Below are positions 7,424 to 15,153 of a stretch of 42,934 nucleotides of DNA, in pieces. The stretch lies in contig NZ_BOMH01000046.1 of assembly GCF_016862095.1 (NCBI RefSeq), positions 1-42,934 of the forward strand, read 5' to 3'. The notes beneath the pieces were generated by a model, which was not told where the DNA came from, made no database searches, and saw only the letters and a program-made list of their open reading frames with translations. Position 1 is the stretch's first letter, and each line of letters begins with the position of its first letter. The translations under genes were made by a program, and so were the position numbers. The stretch comes from Actinoplanes cyaneus (GTDB lineage: Bacteria > Actinomycetota > Actinomycetes > Mycobacteriales > Micromonosporaceae).

Positions 7424-7981
7424 ATGTCCGCAGAAGCAGCTCGCGCCGCCGAACTCCTCACGCAACTCGCCAACCCTGCCCGCCTGCGCGCCTTCGCCGG
7501 CCTGGCAGCTCGCGGCTCGGAGGGGTTCTCGATCGCCGAGATGTCGTTCCTACTGGACATGACGAAACCCGAGGCCGGCGAGGCGCTGGGCCGGCTGGCC
7601 GGGCTCGGACTGGCCAGCGGCTCGGGCGACGGGTATTACCGGGCCAAGCCGGAGGTGCTGCGCGAGGCGGCGCAGGCCCTGGTCGGCACGCTCCCGATCG
7701 CCCCGCTGCTCACGGAATATCCGCAGCTCAAAGGCTTCTTCGCGTACGGCCGGCTGACCAGCTTGCCGCCCACGCTCAGCGACCGCTACCAGCAGGTCGC
7801 CGAGTTGCTCGCCCGCTTCCTGGCCGTCGACGGAGTGCTGACCGAGGACGAGGTCAACAAGCGCATCGCCCTCGTCGCCGACGACGTCGCCGCGGTCCGC
7901 CGCATGCTAGTCGACACGGGCTGGCTGGAGCGCGACCGCGCCGGCACCTCCTACGGCGCCGGCCGCGTCCACGTGCCGTGA
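7424..7981 (+). CDS. Winged-helix regulator with DUF2087 domain
   Basis: This 185-residue cytosolic protein has an ArsR/MarR-like helix-turn-helix at about residues 5-75 (LLTQLANPARLRAFAGLA, FSIAEMSFLLDMTKPEAGEALGRLAGLGLA). A C-terminal DUF2087 domain lies at about residues 115-175 (LARFLAVDGVLTEDEVNKRI, DDVAAVRRMLVDTGWLERDRAGTSY). DUF2087 proteins are generally treated as transcription regulators; the target is unknown. No Shine-Dalgarno is visible. A TAGGTT -10-like hexamer at 7412-7417 ends six bases before the ATG, which suggests a leaderless mRNA. It is divergent from the LPMO gene with 200 bases between, but nothing shows that it controls that gene. Confidence 0.82.
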   Translation: MSAEAARAAELLTQLANPARLRAFAGLAARGSEGFSIAEMSFLLDMTKPEAGEALGRLAGLGLASGSGDGYYRAKPEVLREAAQALVGTLPIAPLLTEYPQLKGFFAYGRLTSLPPTLSDRYQQVAELLARFLAVDGVLTEDEVNKRIALVADDVAAVRRMLVDTGWLERDRAGTSYGAGRVHVP

Positions 7982-8106
7982 CCCCGTTCGGCTGAACCGC
8001 GCTGTCGGGCCGCGTCGAACACTCCCGTCGCTCTTTGACGGCGATGTAGCTGTGAATCCGTCGGTGCCGGCGGACGGCTGCTCTCGACCGGGAGTGTGGA
8101 CCGACC

Positions 8107-8514
8107 GTGGAACCTGACCTGCAGGGGATCGCCGCAGCCGGGGCCGCCACCATCGTGGGGGCGATGGCGGGCGACGCGTGGAAGATGGCCAAGCAAGCCG
8201 TGGCGCACGTGTGCGGCCGCGGCCGGGCGGACGCGGTAGAGGACGTCGCCGCGGAGCTGGAGCTGGACCGCCGGCGGGTCACCGCCGACGCCGACGCCGA
8301 GGACGCGGTACGGGCCTACTGGGCGGACCGGCTCGCCCGGCTGCTCGCGGTCCGGCCCGACGCCGCGGCCGAGCTCGACGCGCTGGTGCGCCGGCTCGCC
8401 GCGGAGCTGCCCGGCTCCGGGAGCCCCGCGGCGGCCGGGCACACGTTCAACGTCCGTGCTCGTGATCGTGCGACCGTGACCGTGGCCGGCGGCAACATGC
8501 GGATCGGACGCTGA
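8107..8514 (+). CDS. Hypothetical protein, first gene of a two-gene unit
   Basis: The 135-residue product is unknown. It starts with a small hydrophobic Ala/Gly helix (GIAAAGAATIVGAMAGDAW), continues with charged helices rich in Ala, Arg, Asp and Glu, and ends with a short polar beta-like tail (HTFNVRARDRATVTVAGGNM). Short proteins of this build, with an N-terminal Gly/Ala helix and an Asn/Gly-rich tail, are frequent in actinobacteria near NTPase or membrane partners; that comparison is from memory. Two bases separate it from the next gene, so they are surely cotranscribed. The GTG start at 8107 is the first plausible one and its ribosome-binding site is weak. Confidence 0.7.
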   Translation: MEPDLQGIAAAGAATIVGAMAGDAWKMAKQAVAHVCGRGRADAVEDVAAELELDRRRVTADADAEDAVRAYWADRLARLLAVRPDAAAELDALVRRLAAELPGSGSPAAAGHTFNVRARDRATVTVAGGNMRIGR

Positions 8515-8516
8515 GG

Positions 8517-9524
8517 ATGCCCGACGGCAACCGGTTCGACGCGCACGCCGAGGGTCGCGCCCGGGTCTACGGCTCGGGCGGCGACATGTCGATCGACCAG
8601 TCCCGGCACCGATCCAACGTCGACCAGTCGCGGCACCACGCGAACAGCGGGTACCAGTTCGGGAACGGCAACTCGATCGGCTCGCACAACAACTTCGGCC
8701 GGCAGCACATCCGTGAGCAGCACATCGGCGACCGGTTCGACGTCGACCTCGACCCGGCGGGCCCGCTGTTCACCGGCCGCGGCCCCGGCCGGGTGCTGAT
8801 GATCCTCGGGCTGTGCGTGGTGGGGTTCAGCTTCGCCGGCTGGATGTCGATCGTCTTCGGCGCCATGTCCGGTGGCATCAAGGGCCCGCCGGACATGCTC
8901 GGCGCCCGGCTCGGCTCCGGCATCCCGGTCGGCGCGGTCTACTTCCTCGGCGTCGGGTTCGGCAGCGTGCTGATGATCATCGGCCGGTCGATGGCGAAAG
9001 CCGGGGCGAAGGGCGGCAGCCACGCCGGCCACCTGGTGTCGACAGTGATCGTCACCCTGATCGGGGTCCTCGGCGTCGGGTACGCGCTGGGCGGCAGCTC
9101 CCCGGCGAAACTCGTCCCGTCGTTCTCCGGAGCCGCGGGCGCCGCCGACGCCGGGCCACCGGTCGTCGTCAGCGACACCGCCATCTCCGCCAAGCGCAGC
9201 GGACTCAGCCTGACCGTCACGAGGATCGAGAACACCGGCGGGCACGGCGTCGTCCACCTCCAGGCCCGCAACACCACCGAGTACTCGATGAGCCTGACGC
9301 CCGGCTGGTTCGTGGTGACCGACGGCGACGGCCGGACCTATCAGCCGGACCACTTCGGCGGGGACTGGAACACCGAGCTCGGCCCGTCCGCGCGCCAGAG
9401 CGGCACGATCGCGCTCGAGAAGCCGGTCGCGCTCGGCACCGGAAAGCTGCGGGTCGAGTTCACCACGGTGATCGGCCGGTCCGGCCCGGACAGCATCGCG
9501 GTCACCGCCATCCCCTCCCACTGA
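8517..9524 (+). CDS. Membrane protein with polar repeat-like N terminus and extracellular Ig-like domain
   Basis: This 335-residue product has no family I can name. Residues about 1-75 are cytosolic and unusually rich in His, Asn, Gln, Gly and Arg, with SIDQSRHRSNVDQSRHHANS echoing itself. Three membrane segments follow (VLMILGLCVVGFSFAGWMSIVFGAM; VGAVYFLGVGFGSVLMIIG; VSTVIVTLIGVLGVGYALGG). The C-terminal part, about 215-335, looks like a DUF4352-type beta-sandwich (LSLTVTRIENTGGHGVVHLQ, GWFVVTDGDGRTYQPD, GTIALEKPVALGTGKLRVEF) that would lie outside the membrane. It starts two bases after the upstream gene. Its 3' end faces the MFS gene across a repeat region. Confidence 0.75.
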   Translation: MPDGNRFDAHAEGRARVYGSGGDMSIDQSRHRSNVDQSRHHANSGYQFGNGNSIGSHNNFGRQHIREQHIGDRFDVDLDPAGPLFTGRGPGRVLMILGLCVVGFSFAGWMSIVFGAMSGGIKGPPDMLGARLGSGIPVGAVYFLGVGFGSVLMIIGRSMAKAGAKGGSHAGHLVSTVIVTLIGVLGVGYALGGSSPAKLVPSFSGAAGAADAGPPVVVSDTAISAKRSGLSLTVTRIENTGGHGVVHLQARNTTEYSMSLTPGWFVVTDGDGRTYQPDHFGGDWNTELGPSARQSGTIALEKPVALGTGKLRVEFTTVIGRSGPDSIAVTAIPSH

Positions 9525-9618
9525 CCCGCCCGCCCGCACTCTGAGCAGCTCTGGCTGCGACGTCAGCGCCGCCGTCAGGCGCCGGCTGGTGCTCAGGGCT
9601 GCAACCGCCTGCTTCAGC

Positions 9619-9724
9619 AGCCGTGAGTGCCAGCTGAGCCCCGGCGGCTGGCAATCACGGCTGTGTTGCGGGTGCTTGGGAGCCGTGAGTGCCAGCTGTG
9701 GCCTGGTGGCTGGCGCTGGTGGCT
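9619..9724. repeat. Two REP-like hairpins between convergent genes
   Basis: A 16-base arm AGCCGTGAGTGCCAGC occurs at 9619-9634 and again at 9681-9696. The first pairs with 9647-9662 (one mismatch). The second pairs less well with 9709-9724. The 13-mer GTGAGTGCCAGCT is shared with the repeat at 17617-17629. The region lies between the convergent membrane-protein and MFS genes, and no gene is seen in 9525-9742. Confidence 0.7.
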
Positions 9725-9742
9725 GTGTCGGCGGCGGAGGGG

Positions 9743-10960
9743 TCAGTCGGTCGTGATGTTCAGGGCGGGCGCGGACCGCGGGACGATGGCAAGGGTTGCC
9801 ACGGCCAGGACCGCGGTGGCCACGCCGAGCACGCCGATCGCCGGGCGCAGGCCACCGGTCGCGGCGGAGAGCCCGTTGATCAGGAGCGGGGACAGGAACT
9901 CGCCGATGAAGAGCGCGCCGGTCCACAGCCCGGTGCCCCGGCCGCGCTCCTCGAAGCCGAGGTTGTTCGTCGCCCAGGTCAGCAGCGTCGGCAGGAGCAG
10001 CCCGGTGCCGGCGCCGGCGACGACCGCGCCCGTGGTGATCACCGGGACCGAGGCGGTGGCCGACAGGATCAGGAAGCCGGCCGCCGCGAGCCCGAAAGCG
10101 ATCGGCAGCAGCTGGCGCGGCGTCCTCGCGGAGAGCTTCGCGAACGAGCCGGCGGCGATCGCGGTGGCCAGCGACATCAGGGCACTGAGCGCGCCGATCG
10201 TGCCGGTCGCCGTCACGCCGACCTCGTCGAGCACGAACGACAGCTCCACGATCAGGGCGTAGAACACGATGCCGCCGCCGAGCGTGACCAGGCACGGCGT
10301 CCGCAGCGCCCGCCACGGCAGCGGCGGCAACTTACGAGCCCCGGCCGCGGGGGACGGGGAGAGGGCCGGGGACTGGGTGCGGACGGGCTGCCAGATCAGC
10401 AGGACCATCGGGACGGCGAGGACCAGCGCGATCGCGTAGAGCCAGAACGGCGCCCGCCACCCCGACCCGCCGATCACGCCGCCGAGCCCGAGGAAGATCG
10501 TCGCCGAGACGGATGCCAGCAGCGTCTGCAGCCCCAGGTAACGACTGCGCCGGCGGCCCGACCAGTAGTCCGCGATCAACGTCGTGCAGCACGTCATGAT
10601 CGCCGCCTCGCAGAGTCCGACGAGGACGCGGCTGCCGATGATCGCCGGCAGCGAGTTCAGGTACAGCGGCGCCGTCCCGCAGAGGGCGTACCCGATCATC
10701 GCGGCGATCAGCAGCCGCTTGCGGTCGATGGCGTCCACGATGAACCCGGCGAACGGCGCGGTCAGCCCGATCATCAGCGCCGGCACGGTCAGCACGATCG
10801 GGACGAGCACGTCCGCCCCGGCGACGCCGGCGAAGTGGTCGGTCATCTGCGGCAGCACCGGTGCGATCAGGACCGCGCCGAGCACGGACAGGCAGCTGCC
10901 GGCGAGCAACAGCACGAGTTGACCCGCACCGGCACGGCGCAGGGTGGCGGCTTCGGACAT
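9743..10960 (-). CDS. MFS transporter, probably for the substrate of the adjacent catabolic operon
   Basis: This 405-residue major facilitator has about twelve hydrophobic helices. The loop 2-3 motif reads PFAGFIVDAIDRKRLL at about 60-75, and GSRVLVGLCEAAIM matches the TM4 motif. A Pro/Ser-rich cytosolic loop (QSPALSPSPAAGARKLPPL) separates the halves. I start it at ATG 10960 (MSEAATLRRAG) because GGAAGG lies seven bases upstream; a start at 11002 would add 14 residues. The GCTGAT-N7-ATCAGC dyad found at the LysR/operon promoter also lies about 100 bases upstream of this gene. That links it to uptake of the pathway substrate, though drug efflux cannot be excluded from sequence alone. Confidence 0.9.
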   Translation of the reverse strand: MSEAATLRRAGAGQLVLLLAGSCLSVLGAVLIAPVLPQMTDHFAGVAGADVLVPIVLTVPALMIGLTAPFAGFIVDAIDRKRLLIAAMIGYALCGTAPLYLNSLPAIIGSRVLVGLCEAAIMTCCTTLIADYWSGRRRSRYLGLQTLLASVSATIFLGLGGVIGGSGWRAPFWLYAIALVLAVPMVLLIWQPVRTQSPALSPSPAAGARKLPPLPWRALRTPCLVTLGGGIVFYALIVELSFVLDEVGVTATGTIGALSALMSLATAIAAGSFAKLSARTPRQLLPIAFGLAAAGFLILSATASVPVITTGAVVAGAGTGLLLPTLLTWATNNLGFEERGRGTGLWTGALFIGEFLSPLLINGLSAATGGLRPAIGVLGVATAVLAVATLAIVPRSAPALNITTD

Positions 10961-11057
10961 GGAGAGCCTTCCGGAGGGAGAGAAGCCGGTGGTCCAGGTC
11001 ACATCCGGCAGGCCCTGAATATGCTCAGCCGTCCGGCTCGCACGGAAGCCGCGATCC

Positions 11058-11076
11058 GCTGATGGCCGCCATCAGC
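11058..11076. promoter_or_regulatory. Putative LysR-regulator operator upstream of the MFS gene
   Basis: GCTGATGGC-C-GCCATCAGC is a perfect 19-base palindrome. Its outer parts, GCTGAT-N7-ATCAGC, match the site at 12052-12070 exactly, including spacing. A further GCTGAT half-site follows three bases later, at 11080. It lies between the LysR stop and the MFS start. Confidence 0.65.
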
Positions 11077-11094
11077 CCCGCTGATGACCGACGA

Positions 11095-12033
11095 TCAAAG
11101 TCGAGGCTCCGGCGTACGCAGGGAAGCCGCCGACGCCATGATCAGCTCCCGGAACCACGCGTGGGCCGGGTCGTTGCGATACATCGGGTTCCACCAGAAC
11201 GCCTCGGCCACGGGCACCACCTCGAACGGGCAGTCCAGGATTCGGATCCCGGTCACCGGCGCCAGCATCCGCGCCAGCCGTTCCTGGATGAGCGCCACCC
11301 GCCGGGTTCCGGAGATCAGGAACGGCAGCTGGAGGAACCCGTCGACCACCACGTCCACCTGCGCCTCGATGCCGAGCATCCGCAGTTGCCGGGCGGCCGG
11401 CGCGAACGCGGTCGGCCGGTCGAAGATCACCGCCCACGGCAGGGTTCGCAGCTCGTGGAGGGTGAGCGTGTCCCCGACGGTCGGATGGTCCTCGGACACG
11501 ATGCACACCCACCGGTCCTCGAAGAGGTCCAGATAGGGCAGCTCGGTGACGAAGCCGTGCGGGATGACCAGGCCGTCCGCGGCGCGCAGCGTGTCGGCGA
11601 CGTGATCCACCGCGTACGGCGTCGTCTGCTCCAGCCGCAACCGCACGCCCGGCGCGAGGTGCCCGAGCCGCCGGGCCAGCAGCGGGCCGAGAACCGCCGC
11701 GGCGTAGTCGGAGATCACCAGCGTGAACTCCCGGTCGAGCTGGGACGGGTCGAAGTCGGCGGTCGAGTCGAAGACCCGGCGCACGCCGGCGAGGGCCGGC
11801 CCGGTCAGCACCGCGACCCGGGCGGCGAGCGGGGTCAGCTCGTACCGGTTGCCGACCCGGGTGAGCAGCGGGTCGCCGAAGTGCCGCCGCAGCCGGGCGA
11901 GCGCGCCGCTGACCGCCGGCTGGCTGACACCGAGCTGTTCGGACGTGCGGGTCACGTTCCGCTCGCGCAGCAGCGTGTCGAGCGTGACCAGCAGATTGAG
12001 ATCGAGGTTGGCCAGCACCCTGTCGACCGCCAT
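11095..12033 (-). CDS. LysR-family transcription regulator
   Basis: This 312-residue regulator has an N-terminal winged helix at about residues 8-66 (LDLNLLVTLDTLLRERNVTRTSEQLGVSQPAVSGALARLRRHFGDPLL) and a substrate-binding co-inducer domain over about 90-300 (REFTLVISDYAAAVLGPLLA...). The NodD-like spelling LDLNLL..LL.ERNVTR..E.LGVSQPAVS suggests the subgroup that controls aromatic catabolism; that placement is inferred. It starts at ATG 12033 (MAVDRVLANLDLN); an upstream frame to 12072 is less likely. It is divergent from the catabolic operon with about 110 bases between. The shared dyads make it the obvious regulator of both the operon and the MFS gene, with a pathway intermediate as probable inducer. 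Confidence 0.92.
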   Translation of the reverse strand: MAVDRVLANLDLNLLVTLDTLLRERNVTRTSEQLGVSQPAVSGALARLRRHFGDPLLTRVGNRYELTPLAARVAVLTGPALAGVRRVFDSTADFDPSQLDREFTLVISDYAAAVLGPLLARRLGHLAPGVRLRLEQTTPYAVDHVADTLRAADGLVIPHGFVTELPYLDLFEDRWVCIVSEDHPTVGDTLTLHELRTLPWAVIFDRPTAFAPAARQLRMLGIEAQVDVVVDGFLQLPFLISGTRRVALIQERLARMLAPVTGIRILDCPFEVVPVAEAFWWNPMYRNDPAHAWFRELIMASAASLRTPEPRL

Positions 12034-12051
12034 GCCGCCACTATAAGCCCG

Positions 12052-12070
12052 GCTGATCGCACGCATCAGC
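12052..12070. promoter_or_regulatory. Putative LysR-regulator operator in the divergent promoter
   Basis: GCTGAT-CGCACGC-ATCAGC is an inverted repeat with a seven-base spacer, 19 bases upstream of the LysR start and 74 bases before the monooxygenase start. It has the same arms and spacing as 11058-11076. Confidence 0.65.
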
Positions 12071-12143
12071 AAGTCGACCTTCCGTAATACCCCGGCCTCC
12101 GGCGACAGTGGTCCCAGTCACACGAAACGGGAGGGAAACCGCC

Positions 12144-13274
12144 GTGCCAGCAGTTCGTAACGTTCTGGTCGTCGGTGGGGGTGCCGCCGGCGCCGCCACG
12201 GCGATCCTGCTAGCCGAGGGTGGCGTCGCGGTCGACCTCATCGACCTCAAGCCCGACGTCTCCGCGCTCGGCTCCGGGATCACGTTGCAGGGCAACGCCC
12301 TGCGGGTGCTGCGCCGACTCGGCGTCTGGGAGCAGATCCGTGCCGAGGGGTACGAGTTCGACACGCTCGGCCTGCGCGCCCCCGACCCGGCCGGCACGCT
12401 GATCGCCGAGCTCACCGACATCCGCACCGGCGGCCCGGATCTGCCCGCGACCCTCGGCATGTACCGCCCGACGCTGGCGAAGATCCTGATCAAGCGGGCC
12501 GAGGAGGCCGGCGCCACGGTCCGGTTCGGCGCGCAGCCGGCCGCGCTGGAGCAGGACGGCGAGACCGTCACGGTGACCTTCGCGGACGGCACCTCCCAGG
12601 CGTACGACCTGGTGGTCGGCGCCGACGGCCTGCGCTCCTGGACCCGGCGCGCGGTCGGCATCGACGCCGAGCCGCAGCCGGTCGGCATGGGCATTTGGCG
12701 CACCTTCACCGGGCGGCCGGAATCGATCACCCGGACCGACCTCTTCTACGGCGGTCCCGCCTACATCGCCGGGTACTGCCCGACCGGGCCGGACAGCATC
12801 TACGCGTACCTGGTCGAGGCGGTGCAGGACCGGTTCAGCCTCACCCCGGAGGACGCGCTCGCGACGATGCGCGAGCTGGCCGGGGCGTATCACGGGCCGT
12901 GGGACGACATCCGGGAGACGCTGACCGACCCGAGCCGGGTCAACTACACCGCGTTCGAGTCCCACGTGCTCGACGGGCCGTGGAACCGGGGGCGGGTCGT
13001 GGTGATCGGCGACGCCGCGCACAGCTGCCCGCCCACCCTCGCGCAGGGCGCCGCCCAGGCTCTCGAGGACGCGTCCGTGCTGGCCGAGCTGCTGCTGCGC
13101 GACGACGCGGTGACCGGTGAGCTGTGGGCCGAGTTCACCGCGCGGCGCCTGCCGCGCGCCAAGGAGGTCGTCGAGGCCTCCCTGCAACTGTGTCGCTGGC
13201 TGCTGGCCCGCGAGCGCGGCGACGTCCCCGGCCTGATGGCCCGGATCTCGCACCTCGTCGAAGTGCCCGCCTGA
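12144..13274 (+). CDS. FAD-dependent aromatic-ring monooxygenase
   Basis: This 376-residue group A flavoprotein hydroxylase of the p-hydroxybenzoate hydroxylase fold is expected to put a hydroxyl on an aromatic or hydroxypyridine ring using NAD(P)H and O2. The Rossmann motif VVGGGAAGAATA lies at about residues 8-19, the DG motif GADGLRSWTR at about 155, and the GD motif VVIGDAAHSCPPTLAQGAAQALEDA at about 285-310. GTG 12144 has GAGGG eight bases upstream and puts the Rossmann strand at the N terminus, as expected. It is the first gene of an operon whose next enzyme is an extradiol dioxygenase, so its product is probably a catechol-like diol. The substrate is not identifiable; salicylate, 3-hydroxybenzoate and dihydroxypyridine hydroxylases are all similar. 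Confidence 0.9.
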   Translation: MPAVRNVLVVGGGAAGAATAILLAEGGVAVDLIDLKPDVSALGSGITLQGNALRVLRRLGVWEQIRAEGYEFDTLGLRAPDPAGTLIAELTDIRTGGPDLPATLGMYRPTLAKILIKRAEEAGATVRFGAQPAALEQDGETVTVTFADGTSQAYDLVVGADGLRSWTRRAVGIDAEPQPVGMGIWRTFTGRPESITRTDLFYGGPAYIAGYCPTGPDSIYAYLVEAVQDRFSLTPEDALATMRELAGAYHGPWDDIRETLTDPSRVNYTAFESHVLDGPWNRGRVVVIGDAAHSCPPTLAQGAAQALEDASVLAELLLRDDAVTGELWAEFTARRLPRAKEVVEASLQLCRWLLARERGDVPGLMARISHLVEVPA

Positions 13275-13288
13275 AACCGAGGAAGAAC

Positions 13289-14233
13289 ATGAGCAACGAC
13301 GAACGACTCATCACCCACCTGCGGCACGTCGACCTGGCCGTGCCGGACTACGACAAGCAGCTCGAGTTCTACACGACCATGTGGGGCCTGGACGTCGAGA
13401 CCACCGACGAGGGCATCGCGTTCCTGGCCGCGGCCGGCTCGCCGGAGCAGTACTCGGTGCGGCTGCGCAAGGCGCCGGAGAAGCGCCTGGACCTGATCGC
13501 GTTCGGCGCCGCGGACGAGGCCGACGTGAACGCGCTCGCCGAGCGTCTCGGCCGGGCCGGCGTGAAGCTGGTCAGTGAGCCGGGCGCGCTGCTGACCCCG
13601 GGCGGCGGCTACGGCTTCCGGTTCTTCGACCTCGACGGCCGTACCGTCGAAGTCTCCTGTGATGTGGCGGTGCGACAGCACCGCAAGCTGGAGGAGGGCG
13701 AGTCCGTTCCGGTCAAGCTCTCGCACGTGGTGATCAACTCGCCGAACCCGGAGGCGACCGTCGCCTTCTACGACCAGCACCTGAACTTCGCGCTGTCGGA
13801 CACCCTGATGCACCCGCGGATGGGCTCGATGATGTGGTTCCTGCGCACCAACCGCTGGCACCACAGCCTGGCGATCGCCCGCGGCCCGCACGTCTCGCTG
13901 CACCACGCGTCGTTCGAGATGCGCGGCATCGACGAGTACATGCGCGGCACCGGCCGGCTGCTGCGCGGCGGCGTCGAGAAGGTGTGGGGTCCGGGCCGGC
14001 ACATGGCCGGGAACAACACCTTCAGCTACTTCCTCGACCCGCACGGGAACACCATCGAGTACACCACCGAGCTGGAGGAACTCGATGAGGACACGTGGCA
14101 CCCGCACCTCTACGACTTCTCCGACCCGACCGTGAGTGATCAGTGGGGGACGGCGAACCCGATGAACGAGTTCGTCGCGAAGCAGTCGTTCAACGACCCC
14201 GACCGCGGCAGCTTCGTCGCGCCGCCGGTCTGA
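13289..14233 (+). CDS. VOC-superfamily extradiol ring-cleavage dioxygenase
   Basis: This 314-residue type I extradiol dioxygenase has two vicinal-oxygen-chelate domains (about 8-130 and 146-270). The C-terminal domain carries the metal site: His in VKLSHVVINS, His in SLHHASFEM and Glu in GNTIEYTTE, matching the two-His-one-Glu triad of BphC-type enzymes. It should cleave the diol made by the upstream monooxygenase next to one hydroxyl. The long C-terminal tail ending SFVAPPV is typical of this subfamily. The start ATG 13289 has GAGGAAG six bases before it and lies 14 bases after the monooxygenase stop. The gene ends in TGATG with the FAH-family gene. Homoprotocatechuate-type, biphenyl-type and heterocyclic diols are all possible substrates. 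Confidence 0.9.
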   Translation: MSNDERLITHLRHVDLAVPDYDKQLEFYTTMWGLDVETTDEGIAFLAAAGSPEQYSVRLRKAPEKRLDLIAFGAADEADVNALAERLGRAGVKLVSEPGALLTPGGGYGFRFFDLDGRTVEVSCDVAVRQHRKLEEGESVPVKLSHVVINSPNPEATVAFYDQHLNFALSDTLMHPRMGSMMWFLRTNRWHHSLAIARGPHVSLHHASFEMRGIDEYMRGTGRLLRGGVEKVWGPGRHMAGNNTFSYFLDPHGNTIEYTTELEELDEDTWHPHLYDFSDPTVSDQWGTANPMNEFVAKQSFNDPDRGSFVAPPV

Positions 14234-15153
14234 TGCGGATCGTCACCTACCGGCACGAGGGCCGGGAGAGGTCGGGCGTGCTCCGGGACGGGACGGTGTT
14301 CCCGTTCGTCGACGACGCCGACGTGCTGCACGTGATCACGAACGGTCTCGTCGACGTCGCGAAGACCGGAACCCCGCTTGCCGGCGTACGTCTGCTCGCG
14401 CCGCTGCGCCCACCCTCCGTCCGCGACTTCGTGGCGTTCGAGGAGCACGTCGAGGGTGTCCGGCGCAGCATCGACGGCTCGGCCGGGGTGCCCGAGGCCT
14501 GGTACGACGCGCCGACGTTCTACTTCACCAACCCGCACGCGGTCTACGGCCCCGGCGACGACATCCCGTTCCCGGCCGCGTCCGTGGCCCGTGACTTCGA
14601 GCTGGAGGTCGCCGCGATCGCCGGACCCGGTGGGACGATCTTCGGGTACACGATCTTCAACGACTTCTCGGCACGGGACCTGCAGGGCCGCGAGATGAAG
14701 GTGAACCTGGGACCGGCCAAGGGCAAGGACTTCGCGTCGAGCCTCGGGCCCTGGATCGTGACGGCTGACGAGCTGGATCCGTACAAGAAGGACGGTTTTC
14801 TCGATCTCTGGTGTGTCGCCGAGGTCAACGGCGCCGAGGTCGGGCGGGACCTGCTCGGCAACATGGGCTGGACGTTCGAGACGATGCTGGCCTACGCGGC
14901 CCGCGACAGCATCGTGCGGCCCGGCGACGTGCTCGGCTCCGGAACCGTCGGCAACGGCGGGTGCCTCGCGGAGCTGTGGGGCCGCAACGGCACCCAGGAT
15001 CCGCCCCCGCTGAAGGACGGCGACGAGGTGACGTTGACCGTCGAGGGCATCGGCAGCCTGACCAATCGGATCACTTCCGGACATGTGACAGCGCCGTTGG
15101 CGAAGGTCCGCCGCCGTGACCAGGCGAAAGCGCGAAGCGAAAGGCAAGACTGA
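14233..15153 (+). CDS. Fumarylacetoacetate hydrolase (FAH) family protein
   Basis: This 306-residue enzyme belongs to the family that covers 2-hydroxyhepta-2,4-diene-1,7-dioate isomerases, acylpyruvases and oxopent-4-enoate hydratases. The metal-binding core is clear: PHAVYGPGDDIPFP, then DFELEVAAIAG with the Asp and Glu ligands, GYTIFNDFSARDLQ, and LGPAKGKDFASSLGPW. The end carries GDVLGSGTVGNGG and the LKDGDEVTLTVEGIGSL strand. The start overlaps the dioxygenase stop by one base (TGATG), so it is translationally coupled. In context it probably isomerises, hydrates or hydrolyses the ring-cleavage product; which of these cannot be told from sequence. The C terminus is basic and ends one base into the next gene. 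Confidence 0.9.
   Translation: MRIVTYRHEGRERSGVLRDGTVFPFVDDADVLHVITNGLVDVAKTGTPLAGVRLLAPLRPPSVRDFVAFEEHVEGVRRSIDGSAGVPEAWYDAPTFYFTNPHAVYGPGDDIPFPAASVARDFELEVAAIAGPGGTIFGYTIFNDFSARDLQGREMKVNLGPAKGKDFASSLGPWIVTADELDPYKKDGFLDLWCVAEVNGAEVGRDLLGNMGWTFETMLAYAARDSIVRPGDVLGSGTVGNGGCLAELWGRNGTQDPPPLKDGDEVTLTVEGIGSLTNRITSGHVTAPLAKVRRRDQAKARSERQD

Noticed and set aside
13124..13288. 55-codon N-terminal extension of the extradiol dioxygenase
   Set aside because: It overlaps the monooxygenase gene in another frame and is Arg/Pro-rich; ATG 13289 has a good ribosome-binding site.
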